A stretch of DNA of 64,000 bases. Origin: Bacillus safensis (GTDB lineage: Bacteria; Bacillota; Bacilli; Bacillales; Bacillaceae). Below are positions 34,197 to 42,158 of this stretch, in pieces (within the stretch, counting starts at the first letter, position 1; each line of letters begins with the position of its first letter). The stretch lies in the NCBI GenBank assembly GCA_030159235.1, contig BSBG01000007.1, forward strand, positions 102,504 to 166,503. The letters run 5' to 3'. Below the pieces are notes generated by a model. That model did no database searches and was not told where the DNA came from. It saw nothing but the letters and a program-made list of their open reading frames with translations. The translations under genes were made by a program, and so were the position numbers.

Positions 34197-34601
34197 GTTC
34201 ATTCAATCCTTTCTGTTTCGGTTATTTTTTTAGCGTATCCAAAAGGTACACTTAATATGTGGCATCTTTAATCATATTGGAATGCTATGAAAAAGATGTA
34301 ACAAGCACAGTTACATAAAAACTGATATTTTCATTGTAATCACATTGAAGTTTGAAGTCAAGATAAAAAGTCTCGAAATCAAGATAAAAAGTTTGTAAAT
34401 TTTTCTGGAACGCGTAAACACGCAGTTTTCAGCGCAAAAAGCCTACTCTTATTGAACAAAAAATCGTTCGATATCGCAAGTAAAGAGTTTGTAAAGGCGC
34501 TGCATTTCAAAAAAGATGGATGCCCCTAAGTCATTTGCTACAAGCATCTGTTCTTTGATTTCGTATATATAAGAGAAGGCAGGAGAGAGTGAGGGATAAG
34601 A
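34197..34601. other. intergenic region between azoR2 and lipC
   Basis: A divergent gap of about 400 bp. It holds the azoR2 promoter and MhqR-like site (34333-34385) and a roughly 130-nt azoR2 leader. The rest (34400-34590) has short dyads such as GCGT-aaac-ACGC but nothing I can name; the lipC promoter was not located with confidence. Confidence 0.6.
34333..34385 (-). promoter_or_regulatory. azoR2 promoter with MhqR-like operator
   Basis: Minus strand: -35 TTGACT (34356-34361), 17-bp spacer, -10 TACAAT (34333-34338). Just upstream, ATCTTGATTTCGAGAC (34370-34385) resembles the MhqR site ATCTCGAATTCGAGAT; a second half-site ATCTTGAC overlaps the -35 as part of a tandem repeat of TCAAGATAAAAAGT on the plus strand. 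Confidence 0.65.
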
Positions 34602-35234
34602 GTGGGACGATCCTATGTTGCAATTGGAGATTCCTTAACAGTTGGGGTGGGGGCACGTTTATTTGGTGGAGGATTTACACAGCGGTTTCGATGGATGCTA
34701 GAAAAAAAGACGCATGCACCAGTGGAGCTGTCTGTATTTGCAAAATCAGGGTTAACGACGGATCAGATTTTACAGCTTTTCAAACGAACTGATGTGAGAC
34801 GTGCCATTGCAGCAGCTGATATCATCACCATCACAGGCTGTGGGAATGACCTTGTTCAAGCTGTTCAACAGTATGAAGAAGGTGAAGATGAAAAGAAACT
34901 GCTGCAAGCGATCATGCATTGTCAGGCCAATTTTAGCAAGATGATTCAAGAAATCGCTCAGATCAAAAGAGGGCAGCATCAGTCCTATTGCGTGTATCTC
35001 ATGAATTTATACAATCCTTTTCCGCAAATACCAATAGCCGAGCGGTGGCTACAGCAATATAATCATCAACTTCAATTGCTTGCTGCGAATCCGCATGTAG
35101 AAGTTGTGGATGTGTACCGCGCGTTTGAAGGGCATGAAAGAGCCTACTTATCGATTGATCAATTTCACCCGAATCCTAAGGGGTATGATGCAATGGCAGA
35201 AGCATTGTATCAACAATACTGTAAACAGCTGTAA
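34602..35234 (+). CDS. lipC: GDSL-family lipase/esterase, LipC-like spore germination protein
   Basis: A 210-residue SGNH hydrolase: block I IGDSLTVGVGA with the catalytic Ser, block III TGCGNDL, and block V FHPNPKGYDAMAEAL with the Asp/His-type end (SIDQFHPN). B. subtilis LipC (YcsK) is a spore phospholipase made late in sporulation and lies in the same place after kipR. Start is GTG 34602 after GAGGGA. Confidence 0.87.
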   Translation: MGRSYVAIGDSLTVGVGARLFGGGFTQRFRWMLEKKTHAPVELSVFAKSGLTTDQILQLFKRTDVRRAIAAADIITITGCGNDLVQAVQQYEEGEDEKKLLQAIMHCQANFSKMIQEIAQIKRGQHQSYCVYLMNLYNPFPQIPIAERWLQQYNHQLQLLAANPHVEVVDVYRAFEGHERAYLSIDQFHPNPKGYDAMAEALYQQYCKQL

Positions 35235-35323
35235 TTCATAGGGATTGCAGCTTTTTTCATCCTTTTCAATAAATGACGGTTTCGATATGATAAAAGAAAC
35301 GAAGGTGAAAGAGGTGTGCAGGT

Positions 35324-36406
35324 ATGGAGGAGATCAGTGCATATTTTCATGAAATGAAAGGAACTGCTTATGAAGTGGGAAAACAGCAGGCTGTCTGGCT
35401 TAAGGAGAACCCGCTGCTACAGACACAATATATTCGAACAGAGCCAGTAACACAACAGGCTTTGAAGGAAACGAAGCAGTTGATGCGTCCCTATCTTCCT
35501 CAGTTAGATGAAGAGATTGCTGGGTTTTGTGATGAACTGCAATTAGATGAGCGTGATTTGACCTTTTTCTATTCATCGCATCTTCAGCCTGGCTGTTCTC
35601 ATTGCGTGAGACAGGGGAAGATGGCGGCTGGACAACAAACAGTCATGCTCCGTAACTATGATTTTTCCCCGATATTTGATGATATGCGCCTTGTGACGAC
35701 AAGTGTAAAAGGCTCGGCATATCATACAGGCTCCTCGCTGCTCTTATTTGGCAGGTCTGATGGGATGAATGAGCATGGTCTTGCTGTGACCTTTTCTGCT
35801 TGCGGTCAGCCAGTTGGTCATGAACCCGGTTTAAAGCCTCCAGCAGTTGCTGGTTTGCAAGTGTATCATGTAATTCGCTCTGTTCTGGAAAACTGTAGAA
35901 CGGTTGAGGAAGCCATTGATTCTATCCAAGAAATGCCCGTTGCCTCAAATGTTCACCTTATGCTTGCTGATCGAAAAGGAGAGGCGGCTGTGATTGAAAT
36001 CATTGATGGACGAAAAATGGTCAGAAGACCGGAGACAGGTTATATTGCAGCCACGAATCATCCGGTTGCAGATCAAACAGCAAAAGGGCTGACCAAACAT
36101 CATTCTGTTGTCAGGTACGACATGTTAATGGAGGCTCTAGAAGAACAACGATCAAATGATTCTCTTGTGAAGCTGTTCCAGACAGAATATCCTAATGGGC
36201 TGACTGTGCACAATTATGAGGAGCTGTTTGGAACGATGCGAACCGTCATGTTCCGTCCAGAAGAAGGCACAATTGATTATTGCTTTGGCTCTCCAGTATA
36301 TAATCCAACTTATTCATTAAAAGCTGGGGGTTCACTGCCTTTTCATGAACAAAAGGTTCAGTTTCATCAAAAGGATTATGGACCGTCCTTTTGGCGAAGC
36401 GTTTGA
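35324..36406 (+). CDS. C45-type NTN-hydrolase / acyltransferase
   Basis: A 360-residue protein of the acyl-CoA:6-aminopenicillanic-acid acyltransferase (C45) family. Features: EVGKQQAVWLK at the start, SSHLQPGCSHCVRQG with the expected nucleophile Cys, LRNYDFSP, NEHGLAVTFSACGQPVG, and the late ATNHPV. Members are autocatalytically cleaved amide hydrolases or acyltransferases of unknown natural substrate. No symbol recalled; it stands between lipC and mtlR where B. subtilis 168 has other genes. Confidence 0.8.
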   Translation: MEEISAYFHEMKGTAYEVGKQQAVWLKENPLLQTQYIRTEPVTQQALKETKQLMRPYLPQLDEEIAGFCDELQLDERDLTFFYSSHLQPGCSHCVRQGKMAAGQQTVMLRNYDFSPIFDDMRLVTTSVKGSAYHTGSSLLLFGRSDGMNEHGLAVTFSACGQPVGHEPGLKPPAVAGLQVYHVIRSVLENCRTVEEAIDSIQEMPVASNVHLMLADRKGEAAVIEIIDGRKMVRRPETGYIAATNHPVADQTAKGLTKHHSVVRYDMLMEALEEQRSNDSLVKLFQTEYPNGLTVHNYEELFGTMRTVMFRPEEGTIDYCFGSPVYNPTYSLKAGGSLPFHEQKVQFHQKDYGPSFWRSV

Positions 36407-36423
36407 TGACTCCTTGTTTATAA

Positions 36424-36446
36424 TTTGTCACAGCCGCTGTGCCAAA
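36424..36446 (+). promoter_or_regulatory. MtlR-type operator upstream of mtlR
   Basis: TTTGTCACA-N5-TGTGCCAAA, one mismatch from the perfect site before mtlA, with the same 17-bp distance to the -35. Confidence 0.7.
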
Positions 36447-36463
36447 TTCAGATTAACTTAAGA

Positions 36464-36492
36464 TTGCACCTTTTGTTGAAAGCGTTTTATAT
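36464..36492 (+). promoter_or_regulatory. mtlR promoter with overlapping cre site
   Basis: -35 TTGCAC (36464-36469), 17-bp spacer, -10 TTATAT (36487-36492). TGAAAGCGTTTTAT (36477-36490) overlaps the -10 like the cre of mtlA. Confidence 0.65.
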
Positions 36493-36535
36493 TGGATTGT
36501 GATAATAGACCTATTTATACAGAGGGAGGCATTTC

Positions 36536-38623
36536 ATGTACATAACGGCACGAGAACAGAAAGTCATTAAATACATCATTCAGCAAAATCGTTATGTCAC
36601 CATTCGTGAGATAGCCGATTCTGTTCAGGTGAGTACAAGAACGATCCATAGAGAACTAAAATCCATTAAACCGATTTTGGAAAATTACGATCTATCACTT
36701 GATAAACAGCCGGGGAAGGGCTTAAAGGCAGTTGGGGAACAGGAAGATAAACAACGGCTTCTGTCTCATATTTCAAGCGAAGATCAAATCGAATATAGCT
36801 CTGATGAACGGAAGCTCTTAATCCTGTGTGCGTTGCTTGAAGCAAAGGAACCGGTGAAATTATACACACTTGCAGCCGACTTGCAGGTCACGAATGCGAC
36901 GATCAGCTATGATTTAGATGAACTGATGGAGTGGATTGCTCCATACGGTTTACAGCTGATCCGCAAGCGGGGCTACGGCATTGAATTAAAAGGGCTTGAG
37001 GAAGCAAAACGAAAAATTGTCGGCAATCTGATTGTCGACCGGCTCGATATTCAATTGTTTTTAGAAACGATTGAAATGAATATCAAACATCGAACGAAAG
37101 CGACGGAAAAGGTGTTTGGCGTTGTCAGCAGAGGACAGCTACTCAAGGTAGAAAGACTGCTCTTTCATTTAAAAGATCGACTGTCACTTTCATTATCTGA
37201 TAGTGCCTATATTGCACTGGTCGTTCACTTAACCTATGCGATCGAACGTATTCAGCTTGGTGAAACCATTCGAATGGAAGAGGAAGAGCTGCTGGAATTA
37301 AAACGGACGAAGGAGTTTGAATCATCACGCCGAATGGCAAGAGCGCTTGAACGTATGTTTAACGTGGAGATCCCTGAAGCGGAGGTCGGATATATGACCA
37401 TCCATCTGCGCAGTGCAAATCGAAGCTTTCATACTGAACACCGTATTGATGAGATCGAACTGGATATAGCGCTGAGAACGAAAAAGCTCATTGATTTTAT
37501 TTCAAATAAAACCGGCTACCATCTCAATGAGAATGATTCATTGTATGAGGGGCTCGTGTCTCATCTCGAACCTGCCATGAACCGTCTAAAGGAAAAGATG
37601 AGAATTTATAATCCGCTCACACAACAAATTAAAAAAGACTACTTTTTGCTGTTCATGGCGATTGAAGAAGGAGTCGAGCATTTCTTTCCAGAGATTGAAT
37701 TTCCAGAAGATGAAATTGCCTTTATTGTGCTTCACTTTGGCTCAGTGCTTGAAATCAAAAAAGAAGAAACAAACATTCATGCATTGGTGGTTTGCTCAAG
37801 TGGAATCGGTTCCTCGAAGATGCTTGCCTCTCGGTTGAAAAAAGAATTGCCGGAGATCGCCAAATTCGATCTATCCTCCTTGATAGAGCTAAAGGAAATC
37901 GATTCATCGTGCTATGACATGATTGTTTCGACGGTGCCTATCCCATACGAGCATATCGATTACATCATGGTCAGTCCGCTCTTAAACGAAGATGATGCCA
38001 TGCGTGTGAAGGCTCATATTAAACGAAAGATCCCTTATATGATCGAGAAAAAAAGGACGAAAGAAGCTATCGAAAAATCGGAGCAAGAAACCATAGATAT
38101 GATGGCAGTTGCAGAGCAGGTGACGAATTATATGTCTGTGATTCGCAGCATTTTGTCCCATTTTACCATCGAAAAAAGAGAGACGATGCCGCAGCATGAG
38201 GAAACAATCAGGCAGTTGCTTCGTCAGCTTGAAGAGGAAGGGTCTATCATACATGCCAATGATGTAACGAGCGGTTTATTGGAACGTGAACAGCAAGGCG
38301 GTTTAGGCATACCTGGCACTGAATTTGCTCTTTACCATTTAAAGCATGAATTCATCAAGGAACCAATTTTTCATGTGTATGATCTGGATCAGCCATACGA
38401 GGTCAAAAGCATGGACGGCGGGCAGCAGACGATGTCAAGAATGCTCATGATGCTTGCGCCGCAAGAGCTTGGCAAGGAAGGGTCAGAAATGTTTAGTCTG
38501 ATCAGTTCATCCATCATCGAAAGTGAAGAAAGCATGGCGCTTTATGGACAGGGGAAAAAGGAAGACATTGAACAGAAATTACATCAGCTTTTCTATCAAT
38601 TTGTCAAAGAGGCAAAGTGGTAA
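36536..38623 (+). CDS. mtlR: MtlR, PRD-containing activator of mannitol genes
   Basis: A 695-residue DeoR/BglG-type activator. Order: N-terminal helix-turn-helix ([21 protein letters not shown]), a second HTH-like part, PRD1 (about 175-290), PRD2 (about 295-400), an EIIB-Gat-like domain with Cys in [17 protein letters not shown] (about 420), and an EIIA-Mtl-like C-terminal domain with His in [10 protein letters not shown] (about 600). HPr and the mannitol EII proteins tune it by phosphorylation. B. subtilis MtlR is of nearly identical length. Confidence 0.95.
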   Translation: MYITAREQKVIKYIIQQNRYVTIREIADSVQVSTRTIHRELKSIKPILENYDLSLDKQPGKGLKAVGEQEDKQRLLSHISSEDQIEYSSDERKLLILCALLEAKEPVKLYTLAADLQVTNATISYDLDELMEWIAPYGLQLIRKRGYGIELKGLEEAKRKIVGNLIVDRLDIQLFLETIEMNIKHRTKATEKVFGVVSRGQLLKVERLLFHLKDRLSLSLSDSAYIALVVHLTYAIERIQLGETIRMEEEELLELKRTKEFESSRRMARALERMFNVEIPEAEVGYMTIHLRSANRSFHTEHRIDEIELDIALRTKKLIDFISNKTGYHLNENDSLYEGLVSHLEPAMNRLKEKMRIYNPLTQQIKKDYFLLFMAIEEGVEHFFPEIEFPEDEIAFIVLHFGSVLEIKKEETNIHALVVCSSGIGSSKMLASRLKKELPEIAKFDLSSLIELKEIDSSCYDMIVSTVPIPYEHIDYIMVSPLLNEDDAMRVKAHIKRKIPYMIEKKRTKEAIEKSEQETIDMMAVAEQVTNYMSVIRSILSHFTIEKRETMPQHEETIRQLLRQLEEEGSIIHANDVTSGLLEREQQGGLGIPGTEFALYHLKHEFIKEPIFHVYDLDQPYEVKSMDGGQQTMSRMLMMLAPQELGKEGSEMFSLISSSIIESEESMALYGQGKKEDIEQKLHQLFYQFVKEAKW

Positions 38624-38624
38624 G

Positions 38625-38661
38625 AAAAAAGCCGAGAGCTTATTCGCTTCTCGGCTTTTTT
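38625..38661. terminator. bidirectional terminator between mtlR and ydaC
   Basis: AAAAAAGCCGAGAGC / GCTTCTCGGCTTTTTT. It includes the ydaC stop codon. Confidence 0.9.
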
Positions 38662-39251
38662 GCTGTAATACAGATAGCGAGTGTAGGACGAATTTCCTCA
38701 TACTTGGCAGAAAAATGATCAAACCCCGCAAACTGTAAGTCATTCAATATGTTTTCACCCATCTCTTTTGTCCGATTGGCGTCAGCTCCTTTTTCTCTTG
38801 GCTGCATCACAATGACGAGTGTCCCGCCTGGCTTCAACGTGTGATAAAGATTGAGTAAGCCCGTCTTTGGATCATCCCAAATCGTAAAATTGTTAACAGA
38901 CAACACTTTGTCATACTGCTCTCCCGGCAAACGTGTTTTCTCGATTTGGCCGACATACAGCCGGACCTGTTTGTCTTTTGCCCATTTACTGACGCGGGAT
39001 TGTGCTTGCTCCTGCATAGTTGAAGAAGCATCCAGCCCGTCAATGTGAAGATCTTCATAATGCTTGAGCATATGTTTGATGCTGTAGCCTGGTCCATAGC
39101 CAATCTCCAAAATGTTTTCATCATTTGTCAGATCTAAGTGGCGGATCGCCCACTGATTCAATGCTTTATTTTCATTTGCCATAATCAATCCAGCAATGCT
39201 CCCGAGCCAGCCTTTTGGTCTGCTAAAGGTTTTCGAAAAGATTGACAGCAT
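38640..39251 (-). CDS. ydaC: SAM-dependent methyltransferase (YdaC-like)
   Basis: A 203-residue class-I methyltransferase: motif I ENILEIGYGPGYSIK, then HIDGLDASSTM and the later DKVLSVNNFTIWDDP. Substrate unknown. ATG 39251 follows AAAAAGGAG; the frame is open to 39326 without a ribosome site. Divergent from ydaD as in B. subtilis. Confidence 0.85.
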   Translation of the reverse strand: MLSIFSKTFSRPKGWLGSIAGLIMANENKALNQWAIRHLDLTNDENILEIGYGPGYSIKHMLKHYEDLHIDGLDASSTMQEQAQSRVSKWAKDKQVRLYVGQIEKTRLPGEQYDKVLSVNNFTIWDDPKTGLLNLYHTLKPGGTLVIVMQPREKGADANRTKEMGENILNDLQFAGFDHFSAKYEEIRPTLAICITAKKPRSE

Positions 39252-39343
39252 GTGAGAACGCTCCTTTTTGCTGATCATGTAACCGATTTTTCTCCTCTTC
39301 AAACATGCTAATTTTCGGGAACACATCTGTGCACCATAGGGAT

Positions 39344-39369
39344 GTTTGAGTGAAAAAATGAGGTGGTAA
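39344..39369 (+). promoter_or_regulatory. sigma-B-like promoter of ydaD
   Basis: GTTTGA (39344-39349), 14-bp spacer, TGGTAA (39364-39369); compare the sigma-B consensus GTTTAA-N12-14-GGGTAT. ydaD is a known general stress gene in B. subtilis. Confidence 0.6.
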
Positions 39370-39407
39370 TGAAAGGATACATCAACAAATCAAGGAGGAG
39401 CTTACAC

Positions 39408-40277
39408 ATGGATTTACGTGATTACTTAACAAATGGCATTCCGCGCCAAACGCAGGATCAGCAGCCAGGCAGTGAAAGAGAAATGAATCCAGCGCCGATC
39501 TTTGAAGATGAATCGTATCAAGGGTCTGGGAAACTGAAAGGAAAGGTTGCGCTGATTACAGGCGGAGACAGTGGAATTGGACGTGCAGTATCGGTTGCCT
39601 ATGCAAAAGAAGGCGCACATATCGCCATTGTGTACTTAAATGAACATGAGGATGCAGAGGATACGCAAAAGCGTGTAGAGCAGGAAGGCGTCAAATGTTT
39701 AACGATCGCAGGAGATGTCGGCGACGAAGCCTTTTGCGAAAAGGCGGTAGAAAAAACAGTTGAAGCCTTTGGACAATTAGATATTTTAGTGAATAATGCG
39801 GCGGAACAGCATCCGCAAGAACGTATTCAAGATATTTCTAGTGAACAGCTTCATCAAACCTTTAGAACCAACTTTTATTCCTATTTTTACTTTACGAAAA
39901 AGGCACTTGATTACTTAAAACCGGGAAGTTCCATCATTAATACAACATCGATTAACCCATATCGAGGCAACGCAGTGCTGATTGATTATACTGCAACAAA
40001 AGGAGCCATCAACGGCTTTACGCGTTCTATGGCACAGTCGCTTGTAAAGGAGGGGATTCGGGTGAACGGTGTAGCGCCAGGTCCAATTTGGACGCCGCTC
40101 ATTCCATCTACATTTGATGAAGACAGTGTGGAAAGCTTCGGGGCAGAAACCCCAATGGGAAGACCAGGACAGCCAGTAGAGCATGTCGGCTGTTTTGTGC
40201 TGCTGGCTTCTGATGAATCGTCTTATATGACAGGACAGACACTTCACGTCAATGGCGGTTCCTTTATGAATACATGA
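39408..40277 (+). CDS. ydaD: general stress short-chain dehydrogenase (YdaD)
   Basis: A 289-residue classical SDR: cofactor motif TGGDSGIGRAV (about residues 53-63), NNAA, Ser in TTSIN and the catalytic YTATK, ending with HVNGG. The N-terminal extension of about 45 residues (NGIPRQTQDQQPGSEREMNP) is typical of stress-protein-39-type SDRs. ATG 39408 follows AAGGAGG. Sigma-B control is expected. Confidence 0.9.
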   Translation: MDLRDYLTNGIPRQTQDQQPGSEREMNPAPIFEDESYQGSGKLKGKVALITGGDSGIGRAVSVAYAKEGAHIAIVYLNEHEDAEDTQKRVEQEGVKCLTIAGDVGDEAFCEKAVEKTVEAFGQLDILVNNAAEQHPQERIQDISSEQLHQTFRTNFYSYFYFTKKALDYLKPGSSIINTTSINPYRGNAVLIDYTATKGAINGFTRSMAQSLVKEGIRVNGVAPGPIWTPLIPSTFDEDSVESFGAETPMGRPGQPVEHVGCFVLLASDESSYMTGQTLHVNGGSFMNT

Positions 40278-40278
40278 T

Positions 40279-40309
40279 CCACGCCGCCCAGCTTTGCTTG
40301 GGCGGTGTG
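40279..40309. terminator. terminator-like hairpin after ydaD
   Basis: CACGCCGCCCA / TGGGCGGTGTG stem with a short loop. The T-run is short on both strands. Confidence 0.6.
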
Positions 40310-40310
40310 T

Positions 40311-40421
40311 TTAGTATTTCTTGCGATTTTTCTGCACAGATGTGACAGACCATACGATAATGCCGACAACAACTGCTGCAATGATAAGTGAGCTTAAATG
40401 GAACATCGTTTCATGATGCAT
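40311..40421 (-). CDS. 36-residue single-pass membrane protein
   Basis: Minus strand, ATG at 40421 after GGGAGAAG, TAA at 40311-40313. It encodes MHHETMFHLSSL, then a membrane helix (LIIAAVVVGIIVWSVTSV) and a basic tail QKNRKKY. The charge layout fits an inner-membrane miniprotein with the tail in the cytoplasm. It faces ydaD across a shared hairpin and lies among stress genes. No family recognised. Confidence 0.7.
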   Translation of the reverse strand: MHHETMFHLSSLIIAAVVVGIIVWSVTSVQKNRKKY

Positions 40422-40500
40422 GTTCAACTTCTCCCTTCATTGAACCTATTTTCTATAGCATCAGCCAGAAGGTCTCTTTTTATGAAAAACACATTTCTTT

Positions 40501-40526
40501 GTTTAATGAATGGATTGTTGTGGAAA
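40501..40526 (+). promoter_or_regulatory. sigma-B-like promoter of ydaG
   Basis: GTTTAA (40501-40506), 14-bp spacer, TGGAAA (40521-40526). Same geometry as at ydaD and ydaP. Confidence 0.58.
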
Positions 40527-40565
40527 CCTACGAATACAGATGAAATGTTGAAGGAGTGAAACGAT

Positions 40566-40988
40566 ATGTCTCAAGAAGAATTAAAACAAAAAATACTAAA
40601 CCTATTAGATGAACAAAAGGTCGGAACACTCGCGACTGTTGAACAAAATCAGCCGCATACGCGCTACATGACGTTTTTCCATGAAGGCCTGACACTGTAT
40701 ACACCAACGAGCAAAGAAACACATAAAGCAGAAGAAATAGAAAAAAACCCGAATGTCCATATTCTCATTGGATATTCAGGCGAAGGATTCGGTGATACTT
40801 ATGCTGAAATCGCAGGCACCGCTTCATTAACCGATGATCCGAAATTGATTGACCGCCTTTGGTCTGAGGAGATGGAGAAGTGGTTTAAAGGAAAAGATGA
40901 TCCAAACCTAGTGATTCTGAAGATTAACCCAACCTCCATCCGTTATATGAATGAAGGAAGCCGTACACCAGCAGAATTATCACTTTAA
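40566..40988 (+). CDS. ydaG: general stress protein, pyridoxamine-5'-phosphate-oxidase-like fold (YdaG)
   Basis: A 140-residue split-barrel flavin-type protein (general stress protein 26 family): KVGTLATVEQNQPHTRYMTF at the start, then NPNVHILIGYSG and EIAGTASLTDDP. It probably binds a flavin; the substrate is unknown. In B. subtilis ydaG is sigma-B controlled, and a sigma-B-like promoter lies upstream here. Confidence 0.9.
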   Translation: MSQEELKQKILNLLDEQKVGTLATVEQNQPHTRYMTFFHEGLTLYTPTSKETHKAEEIEKNPNVHILIGYSGEGFGDTYAEIAGTASLTDDPKLIDRLWSEEMEKWFKGKDDPNLVILKINPTSIRYMNEGSRTPAELSL

Positions 40989-40992
40989 CCAC

Positions 40993-41021
40993 TTGCGTAA
41001 GTTGGGGGGATATGTTATAGT
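40993..41021 (+). promoter_or_regulatory. sigma-A promoter of the RNA candidate
   Basis: TTGCGT (40993-40998), 17-bp spacer, TATAGT (41016-41021), starting 4 bp after the ydaG stop. Confidence 0.5.
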
Positions 41022-41027
41022 TTTATA

Positions 41028-41453
41028 TTAAGTGTTGAAATAAGCAAATAAATAAAGAAAGTAAACTTTTCTTTTTTCTATGACATAATGAGAAGCAATA
41101 GAGCTTCTACTTGATAAGAACGAGACGCTGTCAAAGCGAACAAACTTATTCTTTTCCTTCTGCAACCGCCCCCCTATAAAAGCGGAAGAATGGAAAAAAG
41201 ACGTTTTGATTTACAATTCACACTGGCACGGCTTCGGAGCCGTAAGGACGAATGAGAGGTAGGGCTTTCGTTGTCTTGTTATCCAGAACTTCCATGGCGT
41301 TTACTTTCAAACGTAGGTTCACTCGGAACACATATGACACACTGATATGATCGAATCTTAATTCATACACTCCGTAACGGAGATTAAACATTGATTATTT
41401 ATTTGCATGAAAAGAATAAGGAACAGGCTGCCATCTATTTGGCAGCCTTTTTC
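41028..41453 (+). ncRNA. candidate structured non-coding RNA of about 425 nt
   Basis: No ORF over 60 residues fits here. From a sigma-A-like promoter to a strong terminator the plus strand can form a string of hairpins: AGAAGC/GCTTCT (41091-41108); a nested long stem with CCGC/GCGG at its core (41149-41201); ACGGCT-TCGG-AGCCGT (41228-41243); a weaker GACGAA/TTCGTTGTC (41247-41275); CTCCG-TAA-CGGAG (41370-41382); and the terminator AGGCTGCC/GGCAGCCT with five T (41425-41453). I match it to no known riboswitch, T-box, 6S or tmRNA. Two coupled tiny frames (41191-41256 and 41255-41353) exist but lack good ribosome sites. Confidence 0.45.
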
Positions 41454-41605
41454 ATTGGGTCAAACAAGAGAATCCCGAAACCAATGAGCCCAAGAAAAGG
41501 GAAGATGAAAATAGAAATCAACCGCATAGCGTCCGCTTCAAACGGCTTCGATATTAGCAGCAGTCCGATGAACACACAGGTGAATACAGTGAGCTTCATA
41601 GTCAT
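41435..41605 (-). CDS. 56-residue membrane protein
   Basis: Two membrane helices: LTVFTCVFIGLLLISKPF and LISIFIFPFLGLIGFGILLF, with a KKAAK tail. ATG 41605 follows GAAGGGACG and overlaps the stop of the next gene upstream by 4 bp (ATGA), so the pair is translationally coupled. Function unknown. Its 3' end overlaps the terminator of the plus-strand RNA candidate. Confidence 0.65.
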   Translation of the reverse strand: MTMKLTVFTCVFIGLLLISKPFEADAMRLISIFIFPFLGLIGFGILLFDPMKKAAK

Positions 41606-41784
41606 TCGCTGCGTCCCTTCTTCTGATACTGCCAAATTCTCCGAATAAAAAAGAACATCACCGCAAACAAAATTGAAAAGATGAGCATGTCCAGTAGTGT
41701 CACACCACGATTTGGATGCACGATGCCAAACCACACCCATTGTAGAACAAAAGAGATAGCAAAATAAGAGATGAATTCTTTCAT
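41602..41784 (-). CDS. 60-residue membrane protein
   Basis: Two membrane helices: ISYFAISFVLQWVWFGIV and LLDMLIFSILFAVMFFFI, then a basic tail RRIWQYQKKGRSE. AAAGGGG precedes the ATG. Middle gene of three small membrane-protein genes read in one direction. No family recognised. Confidence 0.65.
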   Translation of the reverse strand: MKEFISYFAISFVLQWVWFGIVHPNRGVTLLDMLIFSILFAVMFFFIRRIWQYQKKGRSE

Positions 41785-41797
41785 GATTTTCCCCTTT

Positions 41798-42016
41798 TCA
41801 CGTATTTTTTTGACCTTTTAGCCATATCAGCCAAATGATGAAGGAACCAATGATACAAGAGAGTAACGTGACGGGCGGTAAGGTGTGCCAGCTAGTCAGC
41901 CCCTTTACAAACCACATATAAAAAAAGAAAATGGAAATGGATACGAGCAGCCATTGCTTCAACCAACGGGGAACACGTAGCCAAGCAGCTAGAATGCTAG
42001 ATGATAGCTTATCCAA
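41798..42016 (-). CDS. 72-residue membrane protein, probable TTG start
   Basis: Two helices: WLLVSISIFFFYMWFVKGL and VTLLSCIIGSFIIWLIWL. A TTG at 42016 lies 10 bases after AAAAAGGAG, a better site than the TTG at 42067. The first residues would be MDKLSSSILAAWLRVPRW. First of three tiny membrane genes (41435-42016), which probably work together or with the 755-residue membrane protein encoded divergently. Unknown function. Confidence 0.6.
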   Translation of the reverse strand: MDKLSSSILAAWLRVPRWLKQWLLVSISIFFFYMWFVKGLTSWHTLPPVTLLSCIIGSFIIWLIWLKGQKNT

Positions 42017-42158
42017 TGAGAGATAGCTCCTTTTTTGAATCTGATTGGATTTTATCGCAAACAACAAAGTTTGTAAAATATGGTTTTTGGATGCTGTGAT
42101 GGTATTCTATCAGCATGAAACATTCTCGCTGTACTGACGTATAAGTTAAAGGAACCTC

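Noticed and set aside
41028..41453. T-box or known riboswitch in the ydaG downstream gap
   Set aside because: No T-box sequence, no specifier-loop pattern, no downstream gene on the same strand to regulate, and no match to remembered riboswitch cores; kept only as an unknown RNA candidate.
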